Notes under the pieces: generated by a model
What the model was told of the DNA's origin: nothing
Databases searched by the model: none
What the model saw: only the letters and a program-made list of their open reading frames with translations
Made by a program: the position numbers and the translations under genes
Assembly: GCA_026545225.1 (NCBI GenBank)
Contig: CM048845.1
Span: 76,735,033 to 76,799,032 of the forward strand
DNA: 64,000 bases
Source: Cornus controversa
Taxonomy: Eukaryota > Streptophyta > Magnoliopsida > Cornales > Cornaceae
Reading direction: 5' to 3'
Part shown: in pieces, positions 21,101 to 32,480 of the stretch
Numbering within the stretch: the first letter of the stretch is position 1
How the letters are laid out: each line of letters starts with the position of its first letter

Positions 21101-24100
21101 TGAAAAGCTTCGAGCCACTAGAGAGATGCGTATAGAGGAGCCAATCCTTTACATTAAGATGCAGATAGCTATCTTCAAGCTTGAGAATGGGGACCAAAAA
21201 GAGTGCAAGAAACTTCTAGAAGATGGAAAGAGTATGCTCGACAGCATGACCGACATTGATCCATCTGTATATTCCAGCTATTATTGGGTTTCATCTCAAT
21301 ACCATAAATCGCGCCAAGAATTTGCTGAATTCTACAGAAGTGCTCTTCTCTATTTGGCATACACATCAGTGGAGTCTCTTTCAGAATCATTTAAGCTGGT
21401 ACACAATTATCGTATGTCTTTCATTATTATTTTAAAAATAGATATAAGGTGTGTTATAAATTTATTTGCAGTCACTTCACAAGGTTGTTTTGACTTGTTA
21501 GATTTGTCGAAAGTTGAAATTAGTTGTAGTAAATAAATAAATATATAAGTATATATAAATTAATTAAGCATGTTTCAACGTTATTTAGTTATTGGTTTTT
21601 CAATGTCTTGTGAATTTTATTTTATAATGTTTCAGTCTTATGCAGTTTGAGTCTCTAGCTTTGAATTGATTTTTTTGTTTTTTGAAATTTCTCCTTTTCT
21701 ACATCATGGCTTTACCGTGTGCTGTTGGACTCAAATTGGGCTTCAAAACCCAAATGGTTTCAAATTTTGTTTTAATAATTAAAAGTAAATTTTGCATGGA
21801 GTTGCAAAGAGAAACTTTATAAGTAGAACAATCAAGCATAAGATAGTAACTGTGCAGGTATCATATCTTATCAAGGCAGAGTAGATCATTATGATTTTTA
21901 ACTGATTGATTAATGTGGATTAATTCTTTAAGATTTGTGTCCATGCCTTATTAAGCTTTCCGTCTATTGATTAATGTGGATGAATTCTTCATGGTTCGTG
22001 TCCATGCCTTGTTAAGCTTTCTGTTCATTGATTAATGTGGATTAATTCTTTGAGGTTTGTGTTCATGCCTTGTTAAGCTTTCCGTTGTTAAAATTAGCTT
22101 CTAATATTGTTTTGTATCATATTTTAGGACTTGGCATTTGATTTATCCCTATCAGCATTGCTGGGAGAAAACATATACAACTTTGGGGAACTGCTCGCAC
22201 ATCCAATTGTAAGTTTATCTTCACCAGCATTCTAAAATTTCTACTGTCAGACAATTTTATCCAACCTTCTTGAGGGAAGATGGATACAGTTGGATACAGT
22301 TCCCATCGTTTGATGGGAAGGAAAGAAAGGGGATGAGATGAGAGGAAAGAACGTTACCTCTTGGCCCGCCATGTCTGTTCAAGTGGGGATTCAATGTTTT
22401 TCAGAAAGTGACATTTAATGCATTCGCATTGTGTTGGGAAATATTGAATTTAAAAAATTGTCCCTCTAAAATTTACTTATTTACCATTTTGTTTTTTGTG
22501 GTAATTATTTTTAAGAAAAAAGGTAAATTTGGGGTATGTTTACTTTTCAAAAGGGACATTTATTTTGGGACATTTAAAAATTAAAAGAGGTACTTCTAAT
22601 ACCGGACGGAAGGAGTGTATAAGAGTGTTCATGTGGCCAACCCTTTTTCTATTGGATTAAGGATATGATGATGGTGGTTGGTATTTTATTTGTTTCCTAG
22701 TTGCACAGGACGATATGCTATTGGATAAATAGAATCACGAAACAATATTTTTGTGGTCTAATACCTAGCAAAAAGTGGTGGGAAAAAAAACCATGATGAT
22801 GAGTGCAATATCTTTACAGCTTAACATTAGTTTCTGATTATATTTCTTTATGGTGATACAGTTTTGTTCATTCTAGTCTATTCTAAACTTACTTCCCTTG
22901 GACCAATAGGTCCAATTACCAATTTGGGAGAATTAAAGACCAGAGGTGCTTTGGGAAGATTTTGATTTTATGATTTGTCGACAAAATAAGTAATATTTGA
23001 TGATTATTGTATAAGTTTAAACGTTCTTATAAAATCTAGAGCTATGTCATAGTTTAATGAATCATGCCGGTCAATGAATTTGCTTTCCTTATAAGGTCTT
23101 CTTTCTGACAGGACTGCAACGATAGTCAATGTCATTGTGAATATTGTAAAACTCTTTACATTTTAATCTTGTCCTAGAGCTTTGCCTTTACATGTATATT
23201 ACGTAGATGGACTAGCCTAAGTCCAATGCAGACATTGTTTTCATACATTGTCCCCTAACAGTTTCCTGTACACTTCTGTTTAGCAATGTGATACATTGGG
23301 ATATGACATCTCATAATCTCTACAGATAAAGTCTCTACTGGGCACAAAGGTTGAGTGGCTCTACTATATTCTTGAAGCATTCAACGCGGGTGATTTAATT
23401 CGCTATCAAGAATTATGCGGTGTGCATAGAGCTGCTTTGAGTGCTCAACCAGCATTAGTGGAGAATGAGAAGAAGCTTTTGGAAAAGATTAATATTCTCT
23501 GCTTGATGGAAATCATCTTCAGGTATGTTAGTATTGTCATTGCACTTCTGATTTTATTTCAGTATCTCATTCATTAGCATTGCATATCTTGTTATGATTC
23601 AACTGAGATGTGCTTCCTTGCAGTCGACCATCAGAAGATAGAACTATTCCATTAAGTACCATTGCAGAGCGCACAAAACTTGCGGTGGAGGATGTGGAGT
23701 ATCTTCTCATGAAGAGCCTTTCAGTAAGCGCACATGTTCTTGAAATTTTGACTGACAGTTGAACGCTTAAAATTTCTGCCTTGTTTGACTTGCTTGTTTT
23801 TTTTTTGTTTCACACTTATTTTCTCATTATCTGCATTGTGTCTCGTGAATGCTTGGTCTATTGTTGACTTGCTTGCTTCTTCCCTTTTTTCCCACTTTTT
23901 TTCCCATCAACTTAATTTTCAATGCCTTCTACCAGCTATTCTAGTTTGTTGCATTACCTCTTTCACTTGATATTTACTTTCTGAAATTTTGTGCAAGCTT
24001 GTGTATCAAAAGTTCCAACGGGAAGTTTTATTGCAGGTTCATCTTATTGAAGGAATAGTTGATCAAGTTGAGGGAACGGTTCATGTTTCCTGGGTGCAAC

Positions 24101-24222
24101 CAAGAGTTTTGGGGATTCCCCAGATCAAATCATTGCGTGATCATCTGGACAATTGGATTAGCAAAGTACACACTACTTTGTTATCTGTTGAGGCAGAAAC
24201 ACCTGATTTAGTAGCGTCGTGA
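18160..24222 (+). CDS. RPN9: 26S proteasome regulatory subunit RPN9 (PSMD13), six exons
   Basis: Coding exons 18160-18309, 20952-21398, 22128-22208, 23326-23522, 23624-23723 and 24037-24222 total 1,161 bp, giving 386 residues, the family's usual length. The protein starts MAALQYLDSL and ends TLLSVEAETPDLVAS, closely matching plant RPN9. RPN9 is a PCI-domain subunit of the 19S lid; the PCI region is roughly residues 180-350 (exons 2-6). It helps hold the lid and incorporate RPN10, and acts in cytosol and nucleus. All junctions keep frame. Donors are GT except intron 1, which starts GC (18310-18311, CAG then GCCAGT). Introns 2 and 3 carry a 61-bp tandem repeat and a Stowaway relic. No frame damage is seen, so the gene looks functional. 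Confidence 0.95.
18310..18315 (+). other. GC-type 5' splice site of RPN9 intron 1
   Basis: The only donor that joins ...VFQ to AGDAL... in frame is CAG|GCCAGT. The nearby GT at 18317-18318 would put a TGA in the next codons. The acceptor is TTTCAG at 20946-20951, so intron 1 (2,642 bp) is GC-AG. Confidence 0.8.
21906..22088. repeat. 61-bp tandem repeat, three copies, in RPN9 intron 2
   Basis: Units start TTGATTAATGTGGAT at 21906, 21967 and 22028, exactly 61 bp apart, and include GTGT(C/T)CATGCCTT and TTAAGCTTTC. It lies about 40 bp upstream of exon 3. Confidence 0.9.
22455..22618. mobile_element. Diverged Stowaway-like MITE relic in RPN9 intron 3
   Basis: The right end CCGGACGGAAGGAGT followed by GTA, and inner GGGACATTT motifs, match Stowaway-type MITEs. 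The left end is too diverged to fix, with only GTCCCTCT at about 22461 remaining. Confidence 0.45.
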
Positions 24223-24963
24223 TCTTAATTTCTTGATTCCTGCCCTTTGTAAGAATCTGTTCATGCCCAGAATGACAGCTAGGTGCGGCCAAAGATGAAA
24301 CAGTTTGTCGCTTGGGCAAAGCTTCTATGTGTCCTCTCTTATCGCCTTTCCATTTCATGCATAATTTTTTAAAAGGAGCAGCCTCTTGTATTTTCTTTTA
24401 TTCGAACTGTCCTATTTATATTGTCATGCCAAGAATCAGGAGACAACGAATCAATTGAAGAATGGCTGTTTTATTTTTAAGAATGTTGATTGAACCATGT
24501 ATTGGAAAGTTTTTTTTTTTTTTAAGTTACAATCAGATGTGATCCACTCTTTGGTGGATGAAATGCATTTTGATTTCCAATATCTGTACACTTATCTGTA
24601 CATAAGTTTGGTTTTTCTTTTTTCTTTATCACTCCCAATCTATCATAAACATTTTGGTGCTTCTATTGTGTTCTGGCTGGAAAAAAAAAATTAAAAGAAA
24701 CTTAAAATACATTTTCGTTATGAAACGTGTTTTCAATTATTATTCAAAACATTTGTAACAAAAACTATAACACAAACACAAACGTATGCTGAACATGCCT
24801 ATATACTTCTAAAACAAAACGCATGCCTTTACACTTCTAAAACAAAACACAGCCTTCAAATTTTCAATGTCTATAAACTTCTAAAACAAAAACACAGCCT
24901 TCAAATTTTCAATGGTGCGCATTCCCTGCAGAAGAAGCATATAAGTTAAGTACAAAGATTTTA
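24223..24963. other. RPN9 3' UTR and intergenic
   Basis: The first about 200-250 bp are likely 3' UTR. No single strong poly-A signal stands out. The ORF-like stretch near 24497 has no recognisable content. A tandem repeat lies at 24833-24915. Confidence 0.5.
24833..24915. repeat. 44-bp tandem repeat, two copies plus a partial copy upstream
   Basis: ACTTCTAAAACAAAA(A)CACAGCC plus TTCAAATTTTCAATG occurs at 24833 and 24877. A partial copy (ACTTCTAAAACAAAACGCAT) starts at 24805. Confidence 0.75.
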
Positions 24964-25914
24964 GGGATAATTACACTTACCTCCCTTCTAGTTTGGCTTT
25001 ATAACACTTACCTCCCCTGTGTTTTGGAATATAACACTTACCCCCATCTAGTTTGCACATTGGTAACAAATATCTCCTTTTGTCAATCAAACTAACGGTT
25101 ATTGCTAATATCATCAAAATTTAATCTTAAAAAGATAATTATACCCCACTATGAGCCACCATTTTGAGCAGACCCACTTCGGACCTTCAACCATAGCAAC
25201 ATCACCTTCAGAAGAGCCACCACCCACCACCTGCACCATCAACAATCACCATTGAAACCACTGCCGAGAAGACCCAGCTCTAGCCAAACCACTAGCCACT
25301 ACCATCCCAATGCCAAAGTTGCAATTGAAGCCAAGACTCACCACCTCCATTGCCGCACCTAGAAGACTTATATCTCCACTGCCGTCGTCACATCGGCCAA
25401 AAAGACCCAATGTCAATCAGACCTACCAAACCACCAACTCCACCACCATTATTCAAGCAACACCCAAACAGTTATGTAAACTCATTTCCCCCACTATGAG
25501 CCACCACTGTGAGCAGACCCACTTCGGACCTTCAACCGTAGCGACATCACCTCTAGCCGAGCCGTCACCCAACTCCATCTCCATTATGCTTCACCACCTA
25601 CACCATCAACACTCACCATTGAAACCATTGCTGAGAAGACCCAGCTCCGGCCAAACCACTAGCCACTACTATCCCAATATCGGAGCTGTCATTGAAATCG
25701 AGACCCGCCAACTTCAGTTGCAATATTTTTGAGGGTATAATTGTCCTTTTAAGATTAAATTTTGATGATATTAGCAATAACTGTTAGTTTGATTGACAAA
25801 AGGGAGTATTTGTTACCAATGTGCAAACTAGAGGGGGTAAGTGTTATATTCCAAAACACAGGGGAGGTAAGTGTTCTAAAACCAAACTAGAAGGGAGGTA
25901 AGTGTAATTATCCC
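24964..25914. mobile_element. MULE-type transposon with 184-bp terminal inverted repeats (951 bp)
   Basis: The left arm 24964-25147 (GGGATAATTACACTTACCTC...) is repeated inverted at about 25732-25914 with over 90% identity by eye. Identical 9-bp duplications AAGATTTTA (24955-24963 and 25915-25923) flank it. Long TIRs and 9-bp duplications are the Mutator-like pattern. No transposase is present. The 580-bp cargo is GC-richer, CCACCA/CCGCC-like, and contains an internal duplication. A 140-codon open frame (25310-25732, Pro/Ser/His/Thr-rich) spans it but shows no family I recognise. Confidence 0.88.
25147..25690. repeat. Duplicated cargo inside the MULE
   Basis: CCACTATGAGCCACCA...GACCCACTTCGGACCTTC...CATTGAAACCA...GCCAAACCACTAGCCACTA occurs at about 25147-25315 and again at about 25490-25690, roughly 344 bp apart in direct orientation, with substitutions. 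Confidence 0.75.
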
Positions 25915-25923
25915 AAGATTTTA

Positions 25924-27816
25924 TTACCCATTGTTAATCTGAAATAAATCAGGGAAACGATTTCTTGCAGAATTTTTTTTTTTTTTTTTTTTTTCTAATG
26001 AAAAATAATTTCTTTCAATATTGAAAATTTCATTTGTTAAAATTCAAATTGCGTTTCTAATGTGTTCTGATTCGAACTGGTTCACAGCCCAAATTTGACG
26101 ATTGACTGCAACTGCAGTATATCATTTAAAGCTTTAATCGCTTCAATCAGCATGAAACCCACAACATGAGTTCTGATCTACTGGCGCACCATTTTCGGCA
26201 AAGATTGATTATTGTGAGAGTAATATTTTCAGCTCCTGATAGCTAACTACCCCTTGTCATCCTCACTCTCCACTTGAACTCATTGGGGCCCTAAATTTGG
26301 TTCATCTGCCAAATTAGTTTCTCACCATTGTGCTTCTGGTAATCAATATTCACACTATCACATGTAGTGGCAAAGTAAAAACATCTAAAGGTTCCTGTGG
26401 AACCTGGAAGCTTAACATAGCACAATTAACAATAGCACCCTAAAGTTAACTTGAAAGTTACAATGCCACAAACGGAAAATTTCTCACGATCTGTTAAATA
26501 CCAAGAGCTTTCTTAGGGATTCATTTGGATATCCATATTTCCACAAAATTCAGAACAAGAAACAGAGGAAAGTGATGCTGCACTTGGTCATATAGCAGAA
26601 GCTTCTATTTTTTTTTTCCTAATTTAAAACAAAAGCAGTTCCACCCTGCACAAGCCTCAAACAAGATGGATAAAGAGAGCAGACATGGAGAAGGTTCACT
26701 GTCTCCATCCTTGTGGTGACTTTGTAGAGGTTATAGACAAATGTGCAATGAATCACAACTAGTACTGCACAAAGTTTTCTGTTTAAATCAGATTATCAGA
26801 AAAGGCTAATAGTCTGACTATTAGCCATAGATTCAAGTACTCAACTTGTATAGAATACAGTTATTTAACAGCTATTACACACTAATCAAAATGTAAATTT
26901 TGAAAACTAACTAGTGCATTTCAAAATTTTAATGATACTAACCTTTTGTTGATGTACAGAAATCTCCTATGATAAATTTTGCCATGTAGCCCATGCTCCT
27001 CTTCTTACATATTTACCCTGACTACATGGGCATAGGACACCTCTAAAGTTAACCCCAACAAAGTGCCAAAAACCCATCCTTCCACTTCTGGGGGAGGACG
27101 GGTGTGAGGAAGGCTTCTGAAGAGTGTGTCCTATGACAATTTGCTGGCATTTGCCCTATGATGTACTAGTTTTGGTCAATTGAGATTATTTACAGGATTT
27201 TTGTGCTGAATTCTTTGTTGCAGCACTTGTTTTAACCAGAACACATTGTAAGCTGGATACTGGTTACTTTTATTTCTCTCCCATCTGTGGTTCCTTTCAG
27301 GAACTTGACGGAAGAAGAGATTAATTTCAAATATCATCATTGGCAAATATACAGCGGGTTTGAGGGGAAAAAAAAAAGAAGAAAATTTATAAATTCTCTC
27401 ATAGGTGAAAATAACTAACAGAACAGCTAAAAGCAAAAGATAATTCTCAGCTTCTACACTTTTTAGTCTCCTATATTCCAATTAAAAAAAAAATGAAAAT
27501 GGAAAGTAAAGAAACATTTAAAGACAATACCATTTGCATTAGTCATAAGTGAAATTCAAAATACTCACTTGCAGAAAGTGTTTAAAAATGCTTATACATC
27601 CAGAAAAAAAAAAAAAAAACCACTACCAGAATAGCTCAAATGCAATTCTCAACTTTCATTTTGTTACTTCCCTACATTACAGTGTATAAAAGAAAATGGA
27701 GGTTAAAGCAACATCTAAGTAACAAGCGTCTGCAAAATAATTCGAAAATTACAAGCAAAATTTGATACACTCACTTGGAGTATGTCCTTGGATTTCATTG
27801 CGGCCTCAAGATCATC
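25924..27816. other. Intergenic / DPH1 3' flank, no recognisable gene
   Basis: Poly-T tracts at about 25974-25995 and AT-rich sequence. The minus-strand frame at 27176-27481 shows no family. Up to a few hundred bp next to 27816 may be DPH1 3' UTR. Confidence 0.5.
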
Positions 27817-29247
27817 TTAGGAAATTGCAGCATTATCATTGCGAGATTGAAGATTTCTCCGTATAGGGCGTGATGGCTTCTTCGAGTAACAAGAATTCCA
27901 TTCTCCACCATCCTGAGCATAATAGTCCATAGGATAATCATCACTACTCTCTCCCTTACCTCTTGCACTGCCATTGCTACACTCGCAACATGATTCATCC
28001 TTTGCACAATCCAAACCATCTTTGCAATTCGGATTCAAATTCACTTTCTCCCACCAACCTAGCCTATCACCAAGAGCAATCTCAGCTTCAAAAGGAGTCA
28101 AAAGTGGCTTCTCAAATGCATCGCCCCAATCAATCGAGAGCCGGGGACAAGCAATCTGAATCCAAGCATCCACAGAGTCCCCGAATAGAGCAACCCTAGT
28201 AGGGGATAGCTCCGACATTAACACAACAGTCCAATCCAAACCCTTCTCTCTCATCTTCTTTTCCAACCTATCGAGAATCCTCGGATTCCCTTGCCTCCCC
28301 AAAGTCCCCAACACAATTGCCCAATTCTTCGCTTCCCTTGCCTTCAAAATTGCATTTTTCCTCGTTTCCTTCATACCCTTATGATCATACTCTTCCAAGA
28401 ACAACTTTGCTAGATAAGGGTCATATCGAAAAGCCCTAACTTTGGGGTTTGCGATCATGAAAGCTTCCAAATGGAACCTCCCATCCGCCACAAAAACAAG
28501 AACCACCTCGTCATCATCACTGACAGAACTTCTCGGAATCGTCGGCGCAGTGCAACCCAGAACCTCCCCGGCCGACAAGGGCTTCGACTGAGGCACCAAA
28601 ACCATAAACCCTGAATTCTCCAATTCAGGTTTCGCTTCTCGAATTGCCGTTCCGAACTGAATCGTCCCGGCCAGAATGAGCTGTTTGATGACTGAGGAAT
28701 CGAAATTGAGATTAATGGTCTGGATAAGTCGGCGACCATCGATCTTGATGTCGACGAAGACGTAGAGACAGGGGATTACTGTACAGTCTATGGGGACGAG
28801 ACAGCTATGGCCGTAATGGATGAGGAGATCGGCGCCGAGAGCGGTGGCGGAGAGGTCGTCGACGCAGCAAGCGCCATAGGTGACGTCGCCGAGGATGAAG
28901 CAGCGGTCGACGGCGGCGAAGGCGGTGAAAATATCGGAGAGGACAAGCGAGTACATGAGGAGGCCCTCGGGGAACTGGAGGGCGACGCGCTTGGCGTTGG
29001 TGGAGAGCACTCGCCAGACACACTTGTGGACCTCGAAGTTATAGTTGGAAGGTAGGAGGGCGATGGCGGCGTTGAGGGCGGTGTTGGTGGTGATGGAGTC
29101 CGGGATTTGATTCTTCACGAACCGCTTCGGCCGCGGCCGAGTCTGCGCTGGCGGTGGTTGTGATTGTTGGGAGTGAATGGGGTTGGAATTAGGGTTTTGA
29201 GAGGGTGGTTGTAGTATGAGGAGTTCTGCTTCCTTCTTCTCCTCCAT
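27817..29247 (-). CDS. DPH1: Diphthamide synthesis enzyme subunit 1 (DPH1)
   Basis: A single uninterrupted exon of 476 codons with ATG at 29247-29245. DPH1/DPH2 family: with DPH2 it forms the 4Fe-4S radical enzyme that transfers the 3-amino-3-carboxypropyl group of SAM to a histidine of eEF2, the first step of diphthamide synthesis in the cytosol. Visible hallmarks are LQFPEGLLMYS (90-100), GDVTYGACCVDDL (120-132) with C127/C128, LGCTAP with C232, and QIACPRLSIDWG with C367: three separated Cys as in the family's cluster ligands. The first about 45 residues are Pro/Gln/Ser-rich and the last about 70 (after C408) are Cys- and Ser-rich; both are typical extensions. No stop or frame damage. A CT/TA microsatellite and a telo-box lie upstream. 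Confidence 0.95.
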   Translation of the reverse strand: MEEKKEAELLILQPPSQNPNSNPIHSQQSQPPPAQTRPRPKRFVKNQIPDSITTNTALNAAIALLPSNYNFEVHKCVWRVLSTNAKRVALQFPEGLLMYSLVLSDIFTAFAAVDRCFILGDVTYGACCVDDLSATALGADLLIHYGHSCLVPIDCTVIPCLYVFVDIKIDGRRLIQTINLNFDSSVIKQLILAGTIQFGTAIREAKPELENSGFMVLVPQSKPLSAGEVLGCTAPTIPRSSVSDDDEVVLVFVADGRFHLEAFMIANPKVRAFRYDPYLAKLFLEEYDHKGMKETRKNAILKAREAKNWAIVLGTLGRQGNPRILDRLEKKMREKGLDWTVVLMSELSPTRVALFGDSVDAWIQIACPRLSIDWGDAFEKPLLTPFEAEIALGDRLGWWEKVNLNPNCKDGLDCAKDESCCECSNGSARGKGESSDDYPMDYYAQDGGEWNSCYSKKPSRPIRRNLQSRNDNAAIS

Positions 29248-29396
29248 TGGCGGCGGTTCTGTGCTTCAGCACGCAGGAACAAAGACCAAGTAAATAGGAT
29301 TACCCAGCAACTACAAATGGATAAAGCTTTTGTAATTAAATATACCTCCTGGTAAATTGAGTTTAATTTATCCTAGCTAAAAAGAAAAGTGCCAAT

Positions 29397-29397
<1 letters not shown>

Positions 29398-29461
<64 letters not shown>
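29398..29461. repeat. (CT)n(TA)n microsatellite upstream of DPH1
   Basis: About 21 CT units (29398-29440) pass into about 10 TA units, 150 bp 5' of the DPH1 ATG, within its likely promoter or leader. Confidence 0.95.
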
Positions 29462-29691
29462 TCTAAAGAGAACTAATGACGAGCGACCTCGTTCTTTTCC
29501 CTAATGTCCGCTCTCCCAATATTAGTTTTGCTACATTGCTTCTGAAATCTACAAGAAGACTTCACAATCTTCACCTCCAGCACTTTTACGATCTTAAGCC
29601 CAACGTTTATCACAAAACTCACTCTCTCAATTGACTCAAACCCCACGCAAAAAGAACTCAATTCCAAGGTACACTCTTAACTCACATTCTT

Positions 29692-29705
29692 AACCCTAAC
29701 CCTAA
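29692..29705. promoter_or_regulatory. Double telo-box (AACCCTAACCCTAA)
   Basis: Two tandem telomere-like units 445 bp upstream of the DPH1 start. In plants, telo-boxes are enriched in promoters of translation-related genes. The function here is inferred only. Confidence 0.4.
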
Positions 29706-31094
29706 GTTTTTTTTAGTTAGGTTTATTTTTGAGTCATTAAGCTCACCTTACACTTCAGTCGAGATTAGTTATTGATTTAGTCAATGATTTTGTATATATG
29801 AGAAATGCGGAGGGTTCAGATTTTCTCCAATAACATTGTGTCAGTGTCGATTATTTTCAAGTAAAATTTTTTTGAGTATTGTGTTTCTGTTTCTATTTGT
29901 GTCATACATACATTATTTTCCTATCATTGTCACAATTTATCATACATACAATGGAATTGAGTGTAGCCTATTTGTGCAAATTACTTTGGAGGGTGAGGTT
30001 TATGACTTGAGTGTGGTCTTTTAGGTTCAAGAATTGAGTGTAGCCTCTTTGTCCACTCTCTCTCTCTCTTAGCTTCCCATTTAAGTGGAATGGCCACTGG
30101 GTAATCTCAATAACAGTTCCATATATTACAATTAAATACATTAAGGACCATTCTATCATATGTATATAGCTCAATAGAATCAAACACAATAAGATACATA
30201 GCTTGTAAGGGGCCATTATTTGGTTCAATGTAAAAGTCCTTGCACTATAATTATTCATTCTCCCACTTCTGCTGACCGAAGTTGCAGGGTTCATAGACAG
30301 TATTTGGAATAGTTGAGACTCAAATCGTTCTTCAGAAACTTTTTAGTTCATGAACTGTACGTCTAAGCCATTAAAGCTATCCCCATAAGTATCTCTAGTA
30401 AAAAAATCGATTATCTGCCCTTTGATAACCTTAGGTGATCATAGTGTGGCCTAGGCAGATGGTTTGAACGAATGCTATGACAGGGCCATCTGCAACTGTC
30501 CCTTCAAGGCTATTGAGATCTGCAGCAGGTCAAGCCAGTTCCTAAAGTTGATTTGTTTGTTTGGAAGTCCTGTCTTACTGTTATTGATACAATTATAAAT
30601 AATTAAAGAACATAAAAGAACCAAGAAAACTGGCAGTACAAAGTAGAGCATATCAGAGAATATGTACCTGGAAGTGCTCAAAAACGTGAAATAAGGTGAA
30701 TGTAAAATTTCACGACACTACACTCAAATTCTTGTAAAAACACAATTCCTTTTATATTAAATCTTAGACTGTATTCGAACGAAATAGACTTTTGACATTT
30801 CCGGTGTCCGTTGGCCCTTATCTGGGTGTGAGTGATAACTATCATTTGAAGCAGGAGTTGGGCTGATTTGACGATGATCCGGCAAGTGGTGAACGTGGAT
30901 CTGTCGGGATCGTCTTTATCTTGTTTGATAACGGCCCACATCATTCTGACTCGGGGTGTTTGGACTGGGCTTTATGGTATGACGTTTGGGCTTACTCTGT
31001 GCTGGCCCAATTCGAGTGGGTTTGTCTTGTGGGGTTTGTGTTTTGGGAGATCCACAGTACCATATATTTATGACGATGCCTTGGGGATTGAATT
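29706..31094. other. Intergenic, no recognisable gene
   Basis: Frames at 29968-31098 on both strands are short and match nothing I know. The 30790-31090 stretch is less AT-rich (GGGCCCA-type words), which may mark an old transcribed or LTR fragment. Confidence 0.45.
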
Positions 31095-31290
31095 GTAGCT
31101 ACTGATGAAATAGTTTGGCTGTGCCATTTACGGTGAGAGCCCAAACTCAAGTGTAGTTTAACAAGGCTATGAAGTGAAGATAACGAGGGTAATAGTAGCT
31201 ACTGATGAAATACTCTGGCTGTGCCATTGTGGTGAGAGATGCAATTTAAGTGTTGTTTGAGAAGGGCTATGAAGTGAAGATAATGAGTTT
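31095..31290. repeat. 100-bp tandem duplication
   Basis: GTAGCTACTGATGAAATA starts at 31095 and again at 31195. Both copies contain TGGCTGTGCCATT and GGCTATGAAGTGAAGATAA, with indels elsewhere. Confidence 0.85.
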
Positions 31291-31599
31291 TTAGGTTATT
31301 ATTTTAGAACCCTAATTCTCTTGTTGGCTTTGATACCATGAAATAAAATAGAGAAAGAAGATCCTCAAGAGAATAAAGATAGGTGTCCTTGCAACTGTAG
31401 TCACTGAACATATACTCGGCCAACAGCCTGTCATGGCGAGACCGAACTGGACAATGGGCCTAATGGCTTTGGTACTCTTTAGTGTTGAATATTGAAACTT
31501 TTTCAAGCAAGTGAGAATTAAAAGCTGGATTAATTTCTTACAAAATTAAAATAAGACAATTATTTTAACCACACAACCAAACAAGAAACAAAGAGGTAA

Positions 31600-31960
31600 A
31601 CCTCTCTAAAACAATACAACTAAAAACACCAATTTCCTGAAATTGGCTAACAAGGAAATCAAGAGAAAAAATCCAACTAATGGGAAAACAACACAGAAAC
31701 ACAACAGCAGGAGGAAGCTCTCTAAGTCAGCACAAAACTCCCTCTCAAATTCATCTGCACAGCTCCGGCATTCAAAGAGTAAACAACCCCGCCGAGTCCT
31801 GTAAATGAATCCCCATTGTATCAACCACATTCCAGATGATTTTTTCTGGAACATGGGAAGATTGAACAGAGATGATATCATGAAACTTTTGGTTCCTAGT
31901 CCACCATAGGTGCCATACTGTGAAAGTGAAGACCAGTCTCAACAGTTTCCTGCAATGTGT
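31600..31960 (-). pseudogene. Possible LINE fragment (zf-RVT tail)
   Basis: On the minus strand, one frame reads RLVFTFTVWHLWWTRNQKFH, then PEKIIWNVVDTMG, like the Trp-rich end of the zinc-binding region of plant LINE polyproteins (the ...WxxRN... motif). It continues out of frame into the 91-codon open frame below. No other LINE domain is attached. Confidence 0.3.
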
Positions 31961-32480
31961 TCTAACTCAAAATATGCTTTAGGATCCAGAGATCAGATGC
32001 AAGATGGGTATTATGGCCACGAGAAAAGGTAAAGAGAAGATAATGTATTAAATATTACTATTACTAACTATTGCTTGGCAAAATTGAGTAAACCAACTTA
32101 CTTTTATGAGGATTTAATATTAAAATCACACTCTCTATAATAACTTAAGCTTTAGAGTAGATATTAACTAAAATGGTATCAGAACTAAAAGTCTACCAAA
32201 AGAAGGCTAGTCAATCAAAAAATCTTTTAAAGGGAAAGTGATTAGTGTTTCCTAGTTTAGATTATAATCAACACAATCATAAATTTATCATAGATGTCAA
32301 ACTCTTAGTGCTATAACCCTTTTCTTTTTCAAGTAGTAATATGTCATAGCGAATTAAGTAACGAAATTAAGGTAAAAGAAAAAGAAAAAGTGAATCAGTT
32401 ACCTGAAGGAACAATAGAGTTGCAATGGTGATGATGGTCCCAACCTTCTTCATGTTTTTATATATCTCTTGTTGTCTCCC
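31961..32480. other. Spacer downstream of the NLR relic
   Basis: AT-rich. A short minus-strand frame (ATG at 32452) encodes MKKVGTIITIATLLFLQ and ends at a GT (32403-32402), resembling a signal-peptide exon, but no following exon was found. AATGGTATCAGAACT at 32171 resembles an LTR-element primer site, but no LTR adjoins it. Confidence 0.3.

Noticed and set aside
21406-21536. Extension of RPN9 exon 2 through the following open frame
   Set aside because: The frame stays open by chance past the donor at 21399; splicing at CTG|GTACAC joins SFKL to DLAFDL as in the family.
25310-25732. 140-codon open frame inside the MULE as a real gene
   Set aside because: Low-complexity Pro/Ser/His/Thr composition, spans a DNA duplication and enters the TIR; no family recognised. 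Kept only as part of the MULE description.
28807-29055. Plus-strand 82-codon acidic frame (and other frames) over DPH1
   Set aside because: Antisense shadow of the GC-rich DPH1 5' coding region.
31320-31335. TTTGATACCATG as the complement of a primer site for a minus-strand LTR element
   Set aside because: No matching LTR pair or coding remnants could be found nearby.
32165-32185. ATGGTATCAGAACT as a primer site of an LTR element
   Set aside because: No LTR end (CA) directly before it and no second LTR or pol sequence around it.
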